A stretch of 64,000 bases of DNA, taken from contig CANLSQ010000002.1 in assembly GCA_947493955.1 (NCBI GenBank), positions 248,001 to 312,000 of the forward strand. The letters run 5' to 3'. Shown in pieces: positions 16,812 to 25,721 of this stretch. A program made the translations under genes and the position numbers. Position 1 is the first letter of the stretch. Each line of letters starts with the position of its first letter. The notes below the pieces were generated by a model. The model did not search any database and was not told the origin of the DNA. It saw only the letters and a program-made list of their open reading frames with translations. The stretch comes from an uncultured Sphingomonadaceae bacterium (lineage in GTDB: Bacteria > Pseudomonadota > Alphaproteobacteria > Sphingomonadales > Sphingomonadaceae).

Positions 16812-18992
16812 ATGACCATTTTTGAAGAAAATAATGAGCAAGATCGGGATAAAAAACGGTTGTACGAGGGCGCTGCTCAAGAAAACCCGGTTCTGTTACA
16901 ATACTGGCAGGCCATACTCCGCCACAAAATCGCTATTATAGTAATCATTATTACGGCAGTTATTTTATCCGTAATCACAACGCTGCTTATGACGCCTCAC
17001 TACACAGCAACGTCCCGGATTGAAATCAACCGAACGCAAGACAAGGTAACAAACGTCGAAGGCGTAAAAAATGATGATGTTGGTCAGAATTTAGAATTCT
17101 ACCAGACCCAATATTCTCTTCTCGAAGCTCATTCGCTGGCAGAGCGGGTGGTAAGACAGAAAAATCTGGCCTCGCAAGAATCATTTTTCGATTTATTTGG
17201 TGTTGATGCGGACAACAGCGGTTTAATTGCCTCGAATACAAATAGAATGAGTGCCGCCGAGAGAAACAAGAGGCAAAATCTTGCTGCCCAAATCCTGCTA
17301 GAAAACGTTTCCATCTCTCCCATCCGTGGCTCCAGCCTGATTGATGTCAGCTTCAATAGCCCTGACCCGCAATTTTCTAGTGAAATTGCCAATACATGGG
17401 TCAGTGAATTTATTGAGTCCAATCTTGATCGGCGATATGATTCAACTTCCGATGCAAGAGAGTTTCTTTTGGAGCGACTGGCTCAACTTCGCCAAAGTCT
17501 TGAAGAATCAGAACGAAAACTGGTTCTATATGCCGACAACAATGAAATCGTGACTCTTTCTTCCAAGCAGGACAGTGCTGGCAGAACAATAAGCAATCAG
17601 ACATTGGCATCCGCGAATTTGGAAGCATTGAACACTTCGCTAGCTAAGGCGACTGCTGAAAGAATAGCCGCGGCGAGTGAAGTTCAGTCCAACGGAACTG
17701 ACAAAAACTCTTTGGCAAATCTCGCTCTTCATGGAATTCGAGAGCAGCGAGCTTTAGCGGCTGCAGAATATGCCAAGTTACTAGTTCAGTTTGAACCTGA
17801 ATACCCAGCAGCGAAAGCATTGGCATCACAAATTGCCGACCTTGACGCCAGTATTGCCCGCGAAGATGCAAGATCTCGGTCAGGCACGATTGCCCGCTAT
17901 CGCGAAGCGTTGAAAAGTGAACAAGACCTACAGCGAAAAGTAGAACTTTTGAAAGCAGAATTTAGCGGTGAGCGGCGGACTTCCATCCAGTATAATATTT
18001 ATCAGCGTGAAGTGGATACCAATCGTCAGCTGTACGACGGATTGTTGCAGAGATATAAAGAAATTGGCGTTGCTGGAGTAGGTAGCAACAACATTTCGGT
18101 AGTTGATCGCGCGCGCGCGCCCGAGAGGCCGTCAAGCCCGAATGTGATTCTGAATCTGCTGTTTGGCATTCTGGCCGGCCTACTGGTTGCCCTTGGATAT
18201 GTTTTCGTATCGGAGCAAGTCGACCAATCTATCAAGGATCCCTCGGAATTGAAAAACAAACTGGGCATTGCGGTTCTTGGGTCGATACCAGACTTGAACA
18301 AAGAAGATATCATCACATCCCTGCAAGACAAGAAATCTCAAGCCTGGGAAGCCTATCTTTCGATAAGAACCAGTTTGTCCTTTTTGACTGATCATGGCGT
18401 TCCCCGGTCCTTTCTGATGACAAGTACCCGTCCAAACGAAGGAAAAAGTACGTCCGCTTTCGCTCTTTCTTCTGTTTTAGCAAGTGCAGGTAAAAGAGTG
18501 TTGCTTGTAGATGGCGATATGCGAAATCCATCACTGCATCGTATGTTAGGTATCGAAAATGTAGCCGGGCTCAGCAACTACCTGTCTGGTTCGAATGACA
18601 TGAAGAATATGATCCAGAATACAGCGATAGAGAATTTCCACGCCATGACGGCTGGTCCGATACCCCCCAATGCAGCGGAACTTTTGAGCAGTGAGCGTAT
18701 GTCGGACTTGGTGGTGCTACTCGGGAAAGAATTTGACCATATCATCGTGGATGCTCCTCCGGTGTTGGGGCTTGCAGACATACCCTTGCTCAGCAATTCG
18801 GTTGAAGGTGTTATTTACACTGTCGAAGCGAATGGTGTGAAAATGAAGGGTATTGAGTCTGGGCTACAACGTGTGCGATCTTCGAAGGCACATATTTTTG
18901 GAGCAATCGTGACAAAAGTTTCGACGCAGCAGTCAGGTTATGGATATGGCTATGACTATCAATATAGCTATGGAGCCAAAGTGGAAGCATAA
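16812..18992 (+). CDS. wzc: Polysaccharide copolymerase and BY-kinase (Wzc type)
   Basis: Wzc spans the inner membrane, controls chain length and autophosphorylates on tyrosine. Visible parts: a Wzz domain with a first helix near 38-58 and a second near 445-465, a long periplasmic coiled-coil region between, and a cytoplasmic BY-kinase with Walker A STRPNEGKST (538-547), Walker A' LLVDGDMRN (from 564) and Walker B IIVDAPP (from 644). The C-terminal tail holds six tyrosines at every second residue (710-720), the usual autophosphorylation cluster. The full-length fusion is typical of Proteobacteria. It is followed without a gap by an unknown gene. Confidence 0.94.
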   Translation: MTIFEENNEQDRDKKRLYEGAAQENPVLLQYWQAILRHKIAIIVIIITAVILSVITTLLMTPHYTATSRIEINRTQDKVTNVEGVKNDDVGQNLEFYQTQYSLLEAHSLAERVVRQKNLASQESFFDLFGVDADNSGLIASNTNRMSAAERNKRQNLAAQILLENVSISPIRGSSLIDVSFNSPDPQFSSEIANTWVSEFIESNLDRRYDSTSDAREFLLERLAQLRQSLEESERKLVLYADNNEIVTLSSKQDSAGRTISNQTLASANLEALNTSLAKATAERIAAASEVQSNGTDKNSLANLALHGIREQRALAAAEYAKLLVQFEPEYPAAKALASQIADLDASIAREDARSRSGTIARYREALKSEQDLQRKVELLKAEFSGERRTSIQYNIYQREVDTNRQLYDGLLQRYKEIGVAGVGSNNISVVDRARAPERPSSPNVILNLLFGILAGLLVALGYVFVSEQVDQSIKDPSELKNKLGIAVLGSIPDLNKEDIITSLQDKKSQAWEAYLSIRTSLSFLTDHGVPRSFLMTSTRPNEGKSTSAFALSSVLASAGKRVLLVDGDMRNPSLHRMLGIENVAGLSNYLSGSNDMKNMIQNTAIENFHAMTAGPIPPNAAELLSSERMSDLVVLLGKEFDHIIVDAPPVLGLADIPLLSNSVEGVIYTVEANGVKMKGIESGLQRVRSSKAHIFGAIVTKVSTQQSGYGYGYDYQYSYGAKVEA

Positions 18993-20228
18993 ATGCCAAA
19001 GCGAGACCCATCTCGGCACGCTCCCGATTCACGCAAAGTCTCGGCTTTGCTGGGTATTTGGACAATCGCGATCGTGCTGGCCTTCGTCTCCATAATGATA
19101 TCTCTAGGCGGTATTACCAAGAAAAAGGCACCAGAACTTGCTACATCCGTTTGGCCGATAAATGGCTTCGCATTGCAATCTTCTGCGGGAAGAAGCGTTC
19201 GAGAAGCGATTATAAACAATAAGAACAGCTTTCCCGATTCAATCAATGCCTCCACAACAGAAATTGCCGAGCGCGCTTTCGCTCATGAACCAAATGCCTC
19301 TAGCGCAGTAACAGTTATGGCGCTGGGCGCTCAGGAGCAAAGCAGGCGACGTTTGATGGAGCAAAGCGTCGAGCTTTCAAGGCGAGACAGTCTGACAAGC
19401 GCTTGGATGATCTTTGACAATGGAAAGCGCGATGATCTGGATGGTGTGCTTAAGTATTATGATATCTCCATGCGGACGAGCGGTATCGCTTCATCGACTT
19501 TTCTGCCAGTAGTTGCCAAAGTGTTAGCGGATGATCGTTTTATCGATCCCCTGGCAAAACTACTCACCAAAAATCCTCCTTGGGCAAGGCGATTCTGGGA
19601 AATAATTATCTATGAGAAACCCTCTTTAAGCAACGCTGCGACTCTGCGCTTGGAACTAATTGACGAGGAAAAAATCCCGGCAAATGTCTATGCGGACAAT
19701 GCATTAATTCAAAATCTGGTTGCAGCCGGGTTATTTGATGAGGCGCTGCAGCTATATCATAGGTTGACCGGACGGAAAGCCACTGGGAGATCATTCGTTC
19801 GCGGCGGTAACTTCGAACAAGCTTCGACTTATCCACCGTTGGATTGGCAGGTTGTGTCCAACGGTGATTTCGGCTCAGATATAGATAGCACAAACGGCAC
19901 CATGAACGTCAGTGCCATTGGCAGCGCAGGCGGTATCTTCGCGCGCCAGCTTATAAAGCTTCCCGCAGGGGATTTTATTTTTAGTGCCACTCTTAATTCT
20001 GCGCCAGAAGGTATAGGTATATTGATCGCGGAGTTAAAATGTGCCCAAGCCATCACACCCAGATTCAAGCCGGTAAAAATCCCTTTACGTGCAGGAAAAA
20101 ATGTTAGGATGGTGGAAGGTATTCGAAGCAATTGTTCCTATTACTGGCTGGATATTTCCGGACGCGCAAACGAAGGCTCTGACGGTTTTGATGCAACAAT
20201 TACTAATATATCATTTGTCAGTGAATAA
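18993..20228 (+). CDS. Single-pass membrane protein of the polysaccharide locus, function unknown
   Basis: I recognise no named family. The 411-residue protein has a basic cytoplasmic N-terminus, one membrane segment at about 17-40 and a large extracytoplasmic part. The middle (about 80-270) looks helical and TPR-like, with repeated short helices and an ENALIQ-style ending. The last 130 residues (from GGNFEQASTYPPLDWQVVSN) look like a beta-sandwich of carbohydrate-binding type. Its ATG follows the wzc stop directly, and the initiating transferase starts right after its own stop, so it is embedded in the export operon. A role in polymer export or length control is an inference from position only. 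Confidence 0.8.
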   Translation: MPKRDPSRHAPDSRKVSALLGIWTIAIVLAFVSIMISLGGITKKKAPELATSVWPINGFALQSSAGRSVREAIINNKNSFPDSINASTTEIAERAFAHEPNASSAVTVMALGAQEQSRRRLMEQSVELSRRDSLTSAWMIFDNGKRDDLDGVLKYYDISMRTSGIASSTFLPVVAKVLADDRFIDPLAKLLTKNPPWARRFWEIIIYEKPSLSNAATLRLELIDEEKIPANVYADNALIQNLVAAGLFDEALQLYHRLTGRKATGRSFVRGGNFEQASTYPPLDWQVVSNGDFGSDIDSTNGTMNVSAIGSAGGIFARQLIKLPAGDFIFSATLNSAPEGIGILIAELKCAQAITPRFKPVKIPLRAGKNVRMVEGIRSNCSYYWLDISGRANEGSDGFDATITNISFVSE

Positions 20229-20834
20229 ATGGCAAGCGTTATGAAACGAATTTTTGATATATGTGTAAGCATATTTCTTATGCTGCTTTTAGCACCACTT
20301 ATTTTGATTATTGCAATACTTATATTGATGGTGATGGGAAAACCGGTTCTATTCACCCAAAAGCGCCCGGGTATTAAAGGCTCTCCATTCATGATGGTGA
20401 AATTTCGAACCATGCGTAATGCTGTTGATAAAAAGGGAGACCCATTGCCTGATTCCAAAAGACTCACAAAATTTGGAATTTTTTTGCGCAATACGAGCTT
20501 GGATGAACTTCCTGGGCTCTGGAACGTTTTGAATGGGGACATGAGCATGGTCGGCCCAAGGCCGTTGCTTATGCAATATATGCCTTTGTACAATCAAGAA
20601 CAGCTTCGCCGTCATGAAGTAAAGCCGGGCATTACCGGGTGGGCACAGATTAATGGTCGTAATGCGATCAGTTGGGAACAAAAATTTAAATATGATGTCT
20701 GGTATGTGGACAATCAGTCATTTTGGTTGGATATTAAGATATTGTTTCTTACACTTGGGAAGACGATTGCACGCAAAGGCATAAATGCTGCCGATGACGC
20801 AACTATGCCAATATTTACAGGCTCCAAAAGCTAA
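20229..20834 (+). CDS. Initiating sugar-phosphate transferase (PglC-like)
   Basis: This enzyme transfers a sugar-1-phosphate from a UDP-sugar to undecaprenyl phosphate, starting the repeat unit at the inner membrane. It is the small form (201 residues) with a single N-terminal hydrophobic re-entrant segment (about 8-32) and the catalytic core motifs VKFRTMR, TSLDELPGLWNVLNGDMSMV and GPRPLL. It lacks the multi-helix N-terminal half of WbaP/WcaJ and so resembles PglC, which uses UDP-diacetylbacillosamine. The NeuD/PglD acetyltransferase overlapping its stop supports an amino-deoxysugar substrate. Substrate identity is an inference. Confidence 0.9.
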   Translation: MASVMKRIFDICVSIFLMLLLAPLILIIAILILMVMGKPVLFTQKRPGIKGSPFMMVKFRTMRNAVDKKGDPLPDSKRLTKFGIFLRNTSLDELPGLWNVLNGDMSMVGPRPLLMQYMPLYNQEQLRRHEVKPGITGWAQINGRNAISWEQKFKYDVWYVDNQSFWLDIKILFLTLGKTIARKGINAADDATMPIFTGSKS

Positions 20835-21484
20835 TGGTATCAACATCCTATGGCATTTACGGCGCTTCTGGATGTGGTCGGGGTGTTATGCCCTTGTTGG
20901 GCTCAAGCACACAGAAATTTGATGGTGAAAGGCTTTTTATCGACGATGGGTGTGCCTTAAAATCAGTGAACGATTTCCCAGTCCTTACTTATCACGACTT
21001 TCTCAATCGGCCGTCAATCAGCAAATTTGTGACAATAGCCATCGCAGATGGGCAGGTTAGAAGAAGGTTAGCCGAACAATGTGCAAAGGACGGTCTGCGT
21101 TTTCATTCGGTAGTCGCACGCGAGCACGTTAGAATGGTCGATTGTGAAGTCAAAGAGGGCGCCATCTTCTCGCCCTATACAACACTGACTAGCAACATAC
21201 GAATAGGGCGGCATTTTCACTGCAATCTTTATAGCTATGTCGAGCATGACTGTATCATCGGAGATTATGTTACGTTTGCCCCCGGAGTGAAATGCAACGG
21301 AAACGTCCACATTGGCGACCAGGCATATATTGGTGCCGGTGCCGTCCTGAAGCAGGGTACGCCTGAAAAGCCCCTAATCATTGGCCCTAGGGCGGTCGTT
21401 GGGATGGGGGCGGTCGTTACCAAAGATGTGCCGGCGGACTCTGTTGTTGCAGGGAATCCGGCGCGCTTGTTGAGAGACAATTAG
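20834..21484 (+). CDS. Sugar O/N-acetyltransferase (NeuD/PglD family)
   Basis: The protein has an N-terminal nucleotide-sugar-binding domain (YGIYGASGCGRGVMPLLGSS) and a C-terminal left-handed beta-helix of hexapeptide repeats from about residue 95 (CNGNVHIGDQAYIGAGAVLK, ending VVAGNPARLL). PglD acetylates UDP-4-amino-sugars made by a PLP aminotransferase; NeuD acetylates sialic acid precursors. Its ATG overlaps the transferase stop (TAATG). Together with the aminotransferase at 23114-24289 it suggests a diacetamido-trideoxyhexose in the polymer, although the required 4,6-dehydratase is not in this window. Confidence 0.86.
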   Translation: MVSTSYGIYGASGCGRGVMPLLGSSTQKFDGERLFIDDGCALKSVNDFPVLTYHDFLNRPSISKFVTIAIADGQVRRRLAEQCAKDGLRFHSVVAREHVRMVDCEVKEGAIFSPYTTLTSNIRIGRHFHCNLYSYVEHDCIIGDYVTFAPGVKCNGNVHIGDQAYIGAGAVLKQGTPEKPLIIGPRAVVGMGAVVTKDVPADSVVAGNPARLLRDN

Positions 21485-21498
21485 CGCTATTGCCAGGT

Positions 21499-23067
21499 AT
21501 GAAAAGCAATCGAAAACACCGGCGAGGCGTTCTGAAAGCGATAATCACTGCGATGTCGTCGATGGCATTGGTCCAAAAGACAAGCGCACGACAAAACGAG
21601 CAAATCGCCCGGAATAAAGATGCTGAGGAACTTCCGAAGCGAAGTTCTGCCTCCGCGCGGCAAAGCGATAGAGCAACTCCATTTACACAGTCTGGGACTG
21701 GCGCGCGGGCACGAAGCTCAGATTTAAAGCTGAGGGAAGCGCCGGTCTCGCTTGAAGATTTTGGTGGCGGAATAAATGTTGAGGACAATACGCCAGCAAT
21801 AATCGCAGCGCTAAAGACCAATCGACCTTTGCATCTTGTTTGTCCTGTACCTTTTGTGCGAGCCACATATCGCTTTGCCAAGACCGTTGATTTTGGCGCC
21901 CTTTTTCAAAAAGATACTACCAAGGTACCAGTGGTGATCATTACCGGCGAAGGTAAAGATAAGACTGTATTGCAGTATACTGGCCCAGGTGTCGGATTAA
22001 TAGGCGGCGCGAACGCGCCCGTTTTAGGCGGCTACACACAGTCACTGATTATGCACAATCTTTCATACATTGGTACGGGGCGCGTACCCGACGAAGTGAT
22101 CCCATCTATTCCCTTGAGCTACTTTCGGTTTAAAACGGAGGCAAACGTCTTTGCAGGAAGCGACTCAAGCCAGACCGGCATTTACTGGGAGTTTGATGCA
22201 GCTTCAACCATCAGTAATTGCGAGATTGCTCGCTTTGGGGTGGGGGTCAAAACCAGGTTGGGTTACGGAGCAACGATAAGAAGCAACCATTTTCGTTACA
22301 ACAACATCGCCATCGAGCTTACGCAAGCCGTCACAACCATTACCGTGGTGGACAACGTTATTGAGCGAAACGGTATCGGCATCGCACTATATCAATCTTC
22401 GCTATGCTCGTTTCGGGGTAACGCAATACAGGGAAATTACGGCGGTTGTGATGTCTATTCCTTTATCTGGAACAAAGGACACAAGTTCGATTCAAACTAT
22501 TTTGAGGCTTCTTCCAGGGTCGTTGTTCAGGACGGTGGCAATTCCAATTCGTCGTTGGTCAATACAGCTTTTGAATTTGTAAATAATATCGGGCTGAAAG
22601 TTGAACTGAGAGAGTTCGCTGAAAATTGGTCCTTTCGTCGCAACTTAATGGGGGACGTCAATACCACCAGTTCGGGTCCTACCTTTGATTGCACAAATAA
22701 TAACATCAGAGGGATTGTTGTCGAAGACAATCTCGAAAATCACGACGCTCGACTCAGATTCACTAACTACACCGGCGCAGGTGTTAAGAATCTAATAGTG
22801 CGGGATTCTCCGATAACCATAAGAACGAAATACAATATGGAAAAAATGGAAATCGGTGACAGCTCTCTCCACAAGTTGGTTGTTCCCGGTTCGAAGACCG
22901 GTGATGCGGTCAGCGTTTCTTTCAACAAGCCGATCAACGCGGTTCAGTTGCATGGCTGGGTAACAGAAAGCGAAACTGTATCAGTCGTATTTTACAATCC
23001 GCCTTATGGCCAATTCACCAATTCGGTTGCGGGGGAACTAACAGTCGAGGTTTTTCCTAAACTATGA
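21499..23067 (+). CDS. Right-handed beta-helix protein, probably exported
   Basis: After a basic N-terminus and a hydrophobic segment (KAIITAMSSMALVQ) that looks like a signal sequence comes a low-complexity stretch to about residue 85. Then follows a pectate-lyase-like opening (SLEDFGGGINVEDNTPAIIA) and a run of beta-helix coils with N-x-I/V spacing (NHFRYNNIAIELTQ, DNVIERNGIGIALYQ, GNAIQGNYGGCDVYS). Proteins of this fold in polysaccharide loci often cleave or edit the polymer, but no catalytic residues are clear and it could instead be structural. I chose the ATG at 21499; a TTG at 21490 is possible. It is the last plus-strand gene before the convergent aminotransferase. Confidence 0.78.
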   Translation: MKSNRKHRRGVLKAIITAMSSMALVQKTSARQNEQIARNKDAEELPKRSSASARQSDRATPFTQSGTGARARSSDLKLREAPVSLEDFGGGINVEDNTPAIIAALKTNRPLHLVCPVPFVRATYRFAKTVDFGALFQKDTTKVPVVIITGEGKDKTVLQYTGPGVGLIGGANAPVLGGYTQSLIMHNLSYIGTGRVPDEVIPSIPLSYFRFKTEANVFAGSDSSQTGIYWEFDAASTISNCEIARFGVGVKTRLGYGATIRSNHFRYNNIAIELTQAVTTITVVDNVIERNGIGIALYQSSLCSFRGNAIQGNYGGCDVYSFIWNKGHKFDSNYFEASSRVVVQDGGNSNSSLVNTAFEFVNNIGLKVELREFAENWSFRRNLMGDVNTTSSGPTFDCTNNNIRGIVVEDNLENHDARLRFTNYTGAGVKNLIVRDSPITIRTKYNMEKMEIGDSSLHKLVVPGSKTGDAVSVSFNKPINAVQLHGWVTESETVSVVFYNPPYGQFTNSVAGELTVEVFPKL

Positions 23068-23088
23068 TATCTACGATGGAAGATATAA

Positions 23089-23115
23089 AGGCCCGCAGAA
23101 AGTCATATCGGGCCT
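23089..23115 (-). terminator. Hairpin between convergent genes, likely terminator of the aminotransferase gene
   Basis: AGGCCCG (23089-23095) and CGGGCCT (23109-23115) form a perfect 7-bp GC-rich stem around a 13-base loop. On the minus strand the stem is followed by TTATATCTT, a weak U tract. It overlaps the stop codon of the aminotransferase and sits 22 bases after the beta-helix gene, so it could serve both. Confidence 0.5.
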
Positions 23116-24289
23116 AAGCCGAAGCTCTCTCCATTACCTGTTCTATCGCATTGCAATAGGCATCTAGATCCTTGTCCGTAATAGTCGGATGAGTTAGAAA
23201 CATTAAACTGGTTTCGCCCAACTCTCTGGCCACTGGAAGCCGTCTTGATGGACGGAAGCCGGTATCGTCGAACGCTTTCTCCATATATACTTCGGAACAA
23301 CTGCCTTGGAATGCAGGAAAACCAATTTCATTTATCTCGGCTACAATCCTATCGCGATGCCAGCCGCTTTTTAGACCTTGGGGTTTAACGTAGGCGTAGA
23401 GACGGTAATAGGCATGCGTAGCGTTATGATCTGGTTTCGGAACTCTGACCGCATCTGAAAAATGTTCGAGTTTTTGAGAAATCGCGCGTGCTATTAGATT
23501 CCGCCTTTTGGTCCAATCCTCTAGACGCTCAATTTGTATCCTGCCAATGGCAGCTTGTACTTCAAGCATCCGCCAATTTGTACCAAAGCTCTCGTGAAGC
23601 CAACGAAAGCCGGGTTGATGCTCTCGATTATATACAGCATCCCAACTTTTGCCGTGGTCTTTGTAGGACCACATTTTTGACCACAGATTCTCACTATTGG
23701 TTGTGACCATGCCGCCTTCCCCGCCTGTCGACATGATCTTATCCTGGCAAAAGGACCAAGCTCCTATATCACCCATGGAACCAACCATTTTATCGCCTAT
23801 TTTGGCCCCATGGGCCTGAGCGCAATCCTCAATAACATAAAGCCTGTGAGCCTTGGCTAGAGCTGTTATTCCAGCCATGTCGCAAGGCCAACCCGCCAAA
23901 TGCACGGGAATAATGGCTTTGGTCTTTTTACTGATAACTGCTTCAATGGTCGTCGGATCAATATTCCCGCTATCACGATTGACGTCCGCAAAAACTGGGG
24001 CCGCTCCTGCATTTACGACAGATGAAACAGAGGCAATGAAAGTTCTCGGGGTAACAATAACCTCATCGCCAGGCCCAATCCCCAGTGCCTTGAGAGCTAG
24101 ATCAAGGGCGAGCGTCCCGTTTGCCAAAGCCACAGCTTGGTTGACCCCGCATAATTTTGCAAACTCAGTCTCAAACCTCCGCCCTTCCTGCCCAGTCCAG
24201 TAATTGACTTTGCCAGTCTCAATAACACGGCTAACGGACTCAATCTCTCGCCCTGAAAAGAACGGCCAGACACCAGCTAATTTGGTAAT
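23114..24289 (-). CDS. DegT/DnrJ/EryC1/StrS sugar aminotransferase with a non-standard start
   Basis: This PLP enzyme transaminates 4-keto (or 3-keto) nucleotide sugars. The intact frame of about 391 residues begins near ITKLAGVWPFFSGREIESVS and includes GKVNYWTGQEG, ALANGTLALDLALKALGIGP, PVHLAGWPCDM and VIEDCAQAHGAK; the internal lysine lies near SFCQDKIMSTGGEGG, as in the family. The conserved N-terminus extends 52 codons past the first GTG (24133), yet the stretch up to the upstream stop has no ATG, GTG or TTG. AAAGGA precedes ATC (24292) and ATT (24289), so I place the start at ATT with low certainty. A start codon lost by mutation is the alternative. It is the only minus-strand gene in the locus. 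Confidence 0.82.
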   Translation of the reverse strand: MTKLAGVWPFFSGREIESVSRVIETGKVNYWTGQEGRRFETEFAKLCGVNQAVALANGTLALDLALKALGIGPGDEVIVTPRTFIASVSSVVNAGAAPVFADVNRDSGNIDPTTIEAVISKKTKAIIPVHLAGWPCDMAGITALAKAHRLYVIEDCAQAHGAKIGDKMVGSMGDIGAWSFCQDKIMSTGGEGGMVTTNSENLWSKMWSYKDHGKSWDAVYNREHQPGFRWLHESFGTNWRMLEVQAAIGRIQIERLEDWTKRRNLIARAISQKLEHFSDAVRVPKPDHNATHAYYRLYAYVKPQGLKSGWHRDRIVAEINEIGFPAFQGSCSEVYMEKAFDDTGFRPSRRLPVARELGETSLMFLTHPTITDKDLDAYCNAIEQVMERASA

Positions 24290-24561
24290 GATATCAGATC
24301 CTTTGGATTACTCGTTGGAAGCCCGTATTCCTATAATACTGGCTGTTATTACTCTAGATACAGTTATTTTTTCACTTTTCCATCCAGAAAGGTTGGTTCA
24401 GGGGTCCCCTTCTATCGGAAAATTCAATAAAGTGGAATGGAGCTCTGCTGAGCTATTGAATGTTGAATCTTATATGCTATTTAGGCGTCTTTCATACTCA
24501 GAGCTTTACCGATCAATTCGCTCTTTTCCCGTTACAGGTTTGACAAAATCATGAACAGTTT
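24290..24561. other. AT-rich divergent gap between aminotransferase and wecB
   Basis: These 272 bases separate two divergent genes and should carry both promoters. One plus-strand frame stays open through most of it, ending at 24554, but it lacks a ribosome site, starts inside the opposite gene and matches nothing I recognise. I see no strong palindrome and could not fix -35/-10 pairs. Confidence 0.45.
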
Positions 24562-25698
24562 ATGCGCGTACTAAGTGTATTTGGCACACGACCTGAAGCC
24601 ATAAAAATGGCACCTGTGGTGAAAGCAATAGCGAAAGCCCCGGAATTGGAAAGCATGGTATGTGTAACGGGACAGCATGCTGAAATGCTCAAGCAGGTTA
24701 ATGACCTTTTTGAAATAGTACCCGACATAGATCTGAAGATAATGAGGGCAGGACAAGGACTGACCCACATTACAACGACGGTCTTGGAAAAAATGGAAGA
24801 GGTCATCACAGAATTTCAACCGGATTTTGTTCTGGTGCATGGAGACACTACGACATCAACCGCTACAGCTCTTGCTGCCTTCTACGCTGGCATCCAAATT
24901 GGCCATGTCGAGGCGGGATTGCGAACATATAATCTGCAATCTCCGTGGCCTGAAGAAGCGAACCGTCAAATCACCGGCCGACTTGCAAACATACATTTCG
25001 CTCCAACAGAAACTGCGGCCGAAAATCTGTTGAGAGAAGGCGCACCTGCTTCTTCGATCGAAGTCACCGGCAACACAGTCATTGATGCGTTAAAACTTGT
25101 TGTTTCCAAGCTTGATAAGGATGAAGAACTTCGCGCGAGCATGAAAGACAATTTCACCACCTTGCGCGAAGATTCTCGTTTGATCTTGGTGACGGGTCAC
25201 AGGCGCGAAAGCTTTGGCGGTGGCTTTGAACGTATTTGTGCTGCTCTGGTCGAGATAGCGGAAGAGTTTCCAGATGTTGATGTTGTTTATCCTGTGCACT
25301 TGAACCCGGAAGTCCAACGGCCGGTTGAAAGGTTCTTGTCTGGAATATCGAATATCCACCTTGTTGAGCCGCAGGGATATTTGCCGTTCGTCTATCTCAT
25401 GAATCGCTGTGACCTGATAGTGACCGATTCCGGCGGAGTGCAGGAAGAGGCGCCGTCGTTAGGCAAGCCTGTGCTGGTCATGCGCGACACAACTGAAAGA
25501 ATGGAGGCAGTGGATGCTGGCACCGTCAAACTCGTTGGAACCGATGTGCAAAAGATCGTAGATAACGTTCGGCTATTGCTGACAGATCAAACCGCCTACG
25601 CAAAAATGAGTGGCAGTCATAATCCATACGGGGACGGTAATGCTTGTGGCCGGATAGTTCGAAGGTTAGTTGAGCACTCGTCCGCGAAGCGCCAATAA
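24562..25698 (+). CDS. wecB: UDP-N-acetylglucosamine 2-epimerase (non-hydrolysing)
   Basis: WecB interconverts UDP-GlcNAc and UDP-ManNAc in the cytoplasm. The 378-residue length is typical. Motifs seen: [18 protein letters not shown] at the N-terminus, [39 protein letters not shown], the active-site [14 protein letters not shown] and the [20 protein letters not shown] nucleotide-binding stretch. wecC follows after 23 bases, so the pair provides UDP-ManNAcA for the polymer. No good ribosome site precedes the ATG; an ATG 11 bases upstream in another frame may complicate initiation. Confidence 0.95.
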   Translation: MRVLSVFGTRPEAIKMAPVVKAIAKAPELESMVCVTGQHAEMLKQVNDLFEIVPDIDLKIMRAGQGLTHITTTVLEKMEEVITEFQPDFVLVHGDTTTSTATALAAFYAGIQIGHVEAGLRTYNLQSPWPEEANRQITGRLANIHFAPTETAAENLLREGAPASSIEVTGNTVIDALKLVVSKLDKDEELRASMKDNFTTLREDSRLILVTGHRRESFGGGFERICAALVEIAEEFPDVDVVYPVHLNPEVQRPVERFLSGISNIHLVEPQGYLPFVYLMNRCDLIVTDSGGVQEEAPSLGKPVLVMRDTTERMEAVDAGTVKLVGTDVQKIVDNVRLLLTDQTAYAKMSGSHNPYGDGNACGRIVRRLVEHSSAKRQ

Positions 25699-25721
25699 AG
25701 AAAGCCACAGAGCAGTCGATC

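Noticed and set aside
18110-18122. GCGCGCGCGC run in wzc as a repeat or phase-variation tract
   Set aside because: Short and in frame within a conserved coding region (arginine-alanine codons); a similar run occurs in ribD at about 2010.
24204-24554. 116-codon plus-strand frame before wecB
   Set aside because: It begins inside the opposite-strand aminotransferase, lacks a ribosome site and shows no recognisable motif; most likely chance openness in AT-rich DNA.
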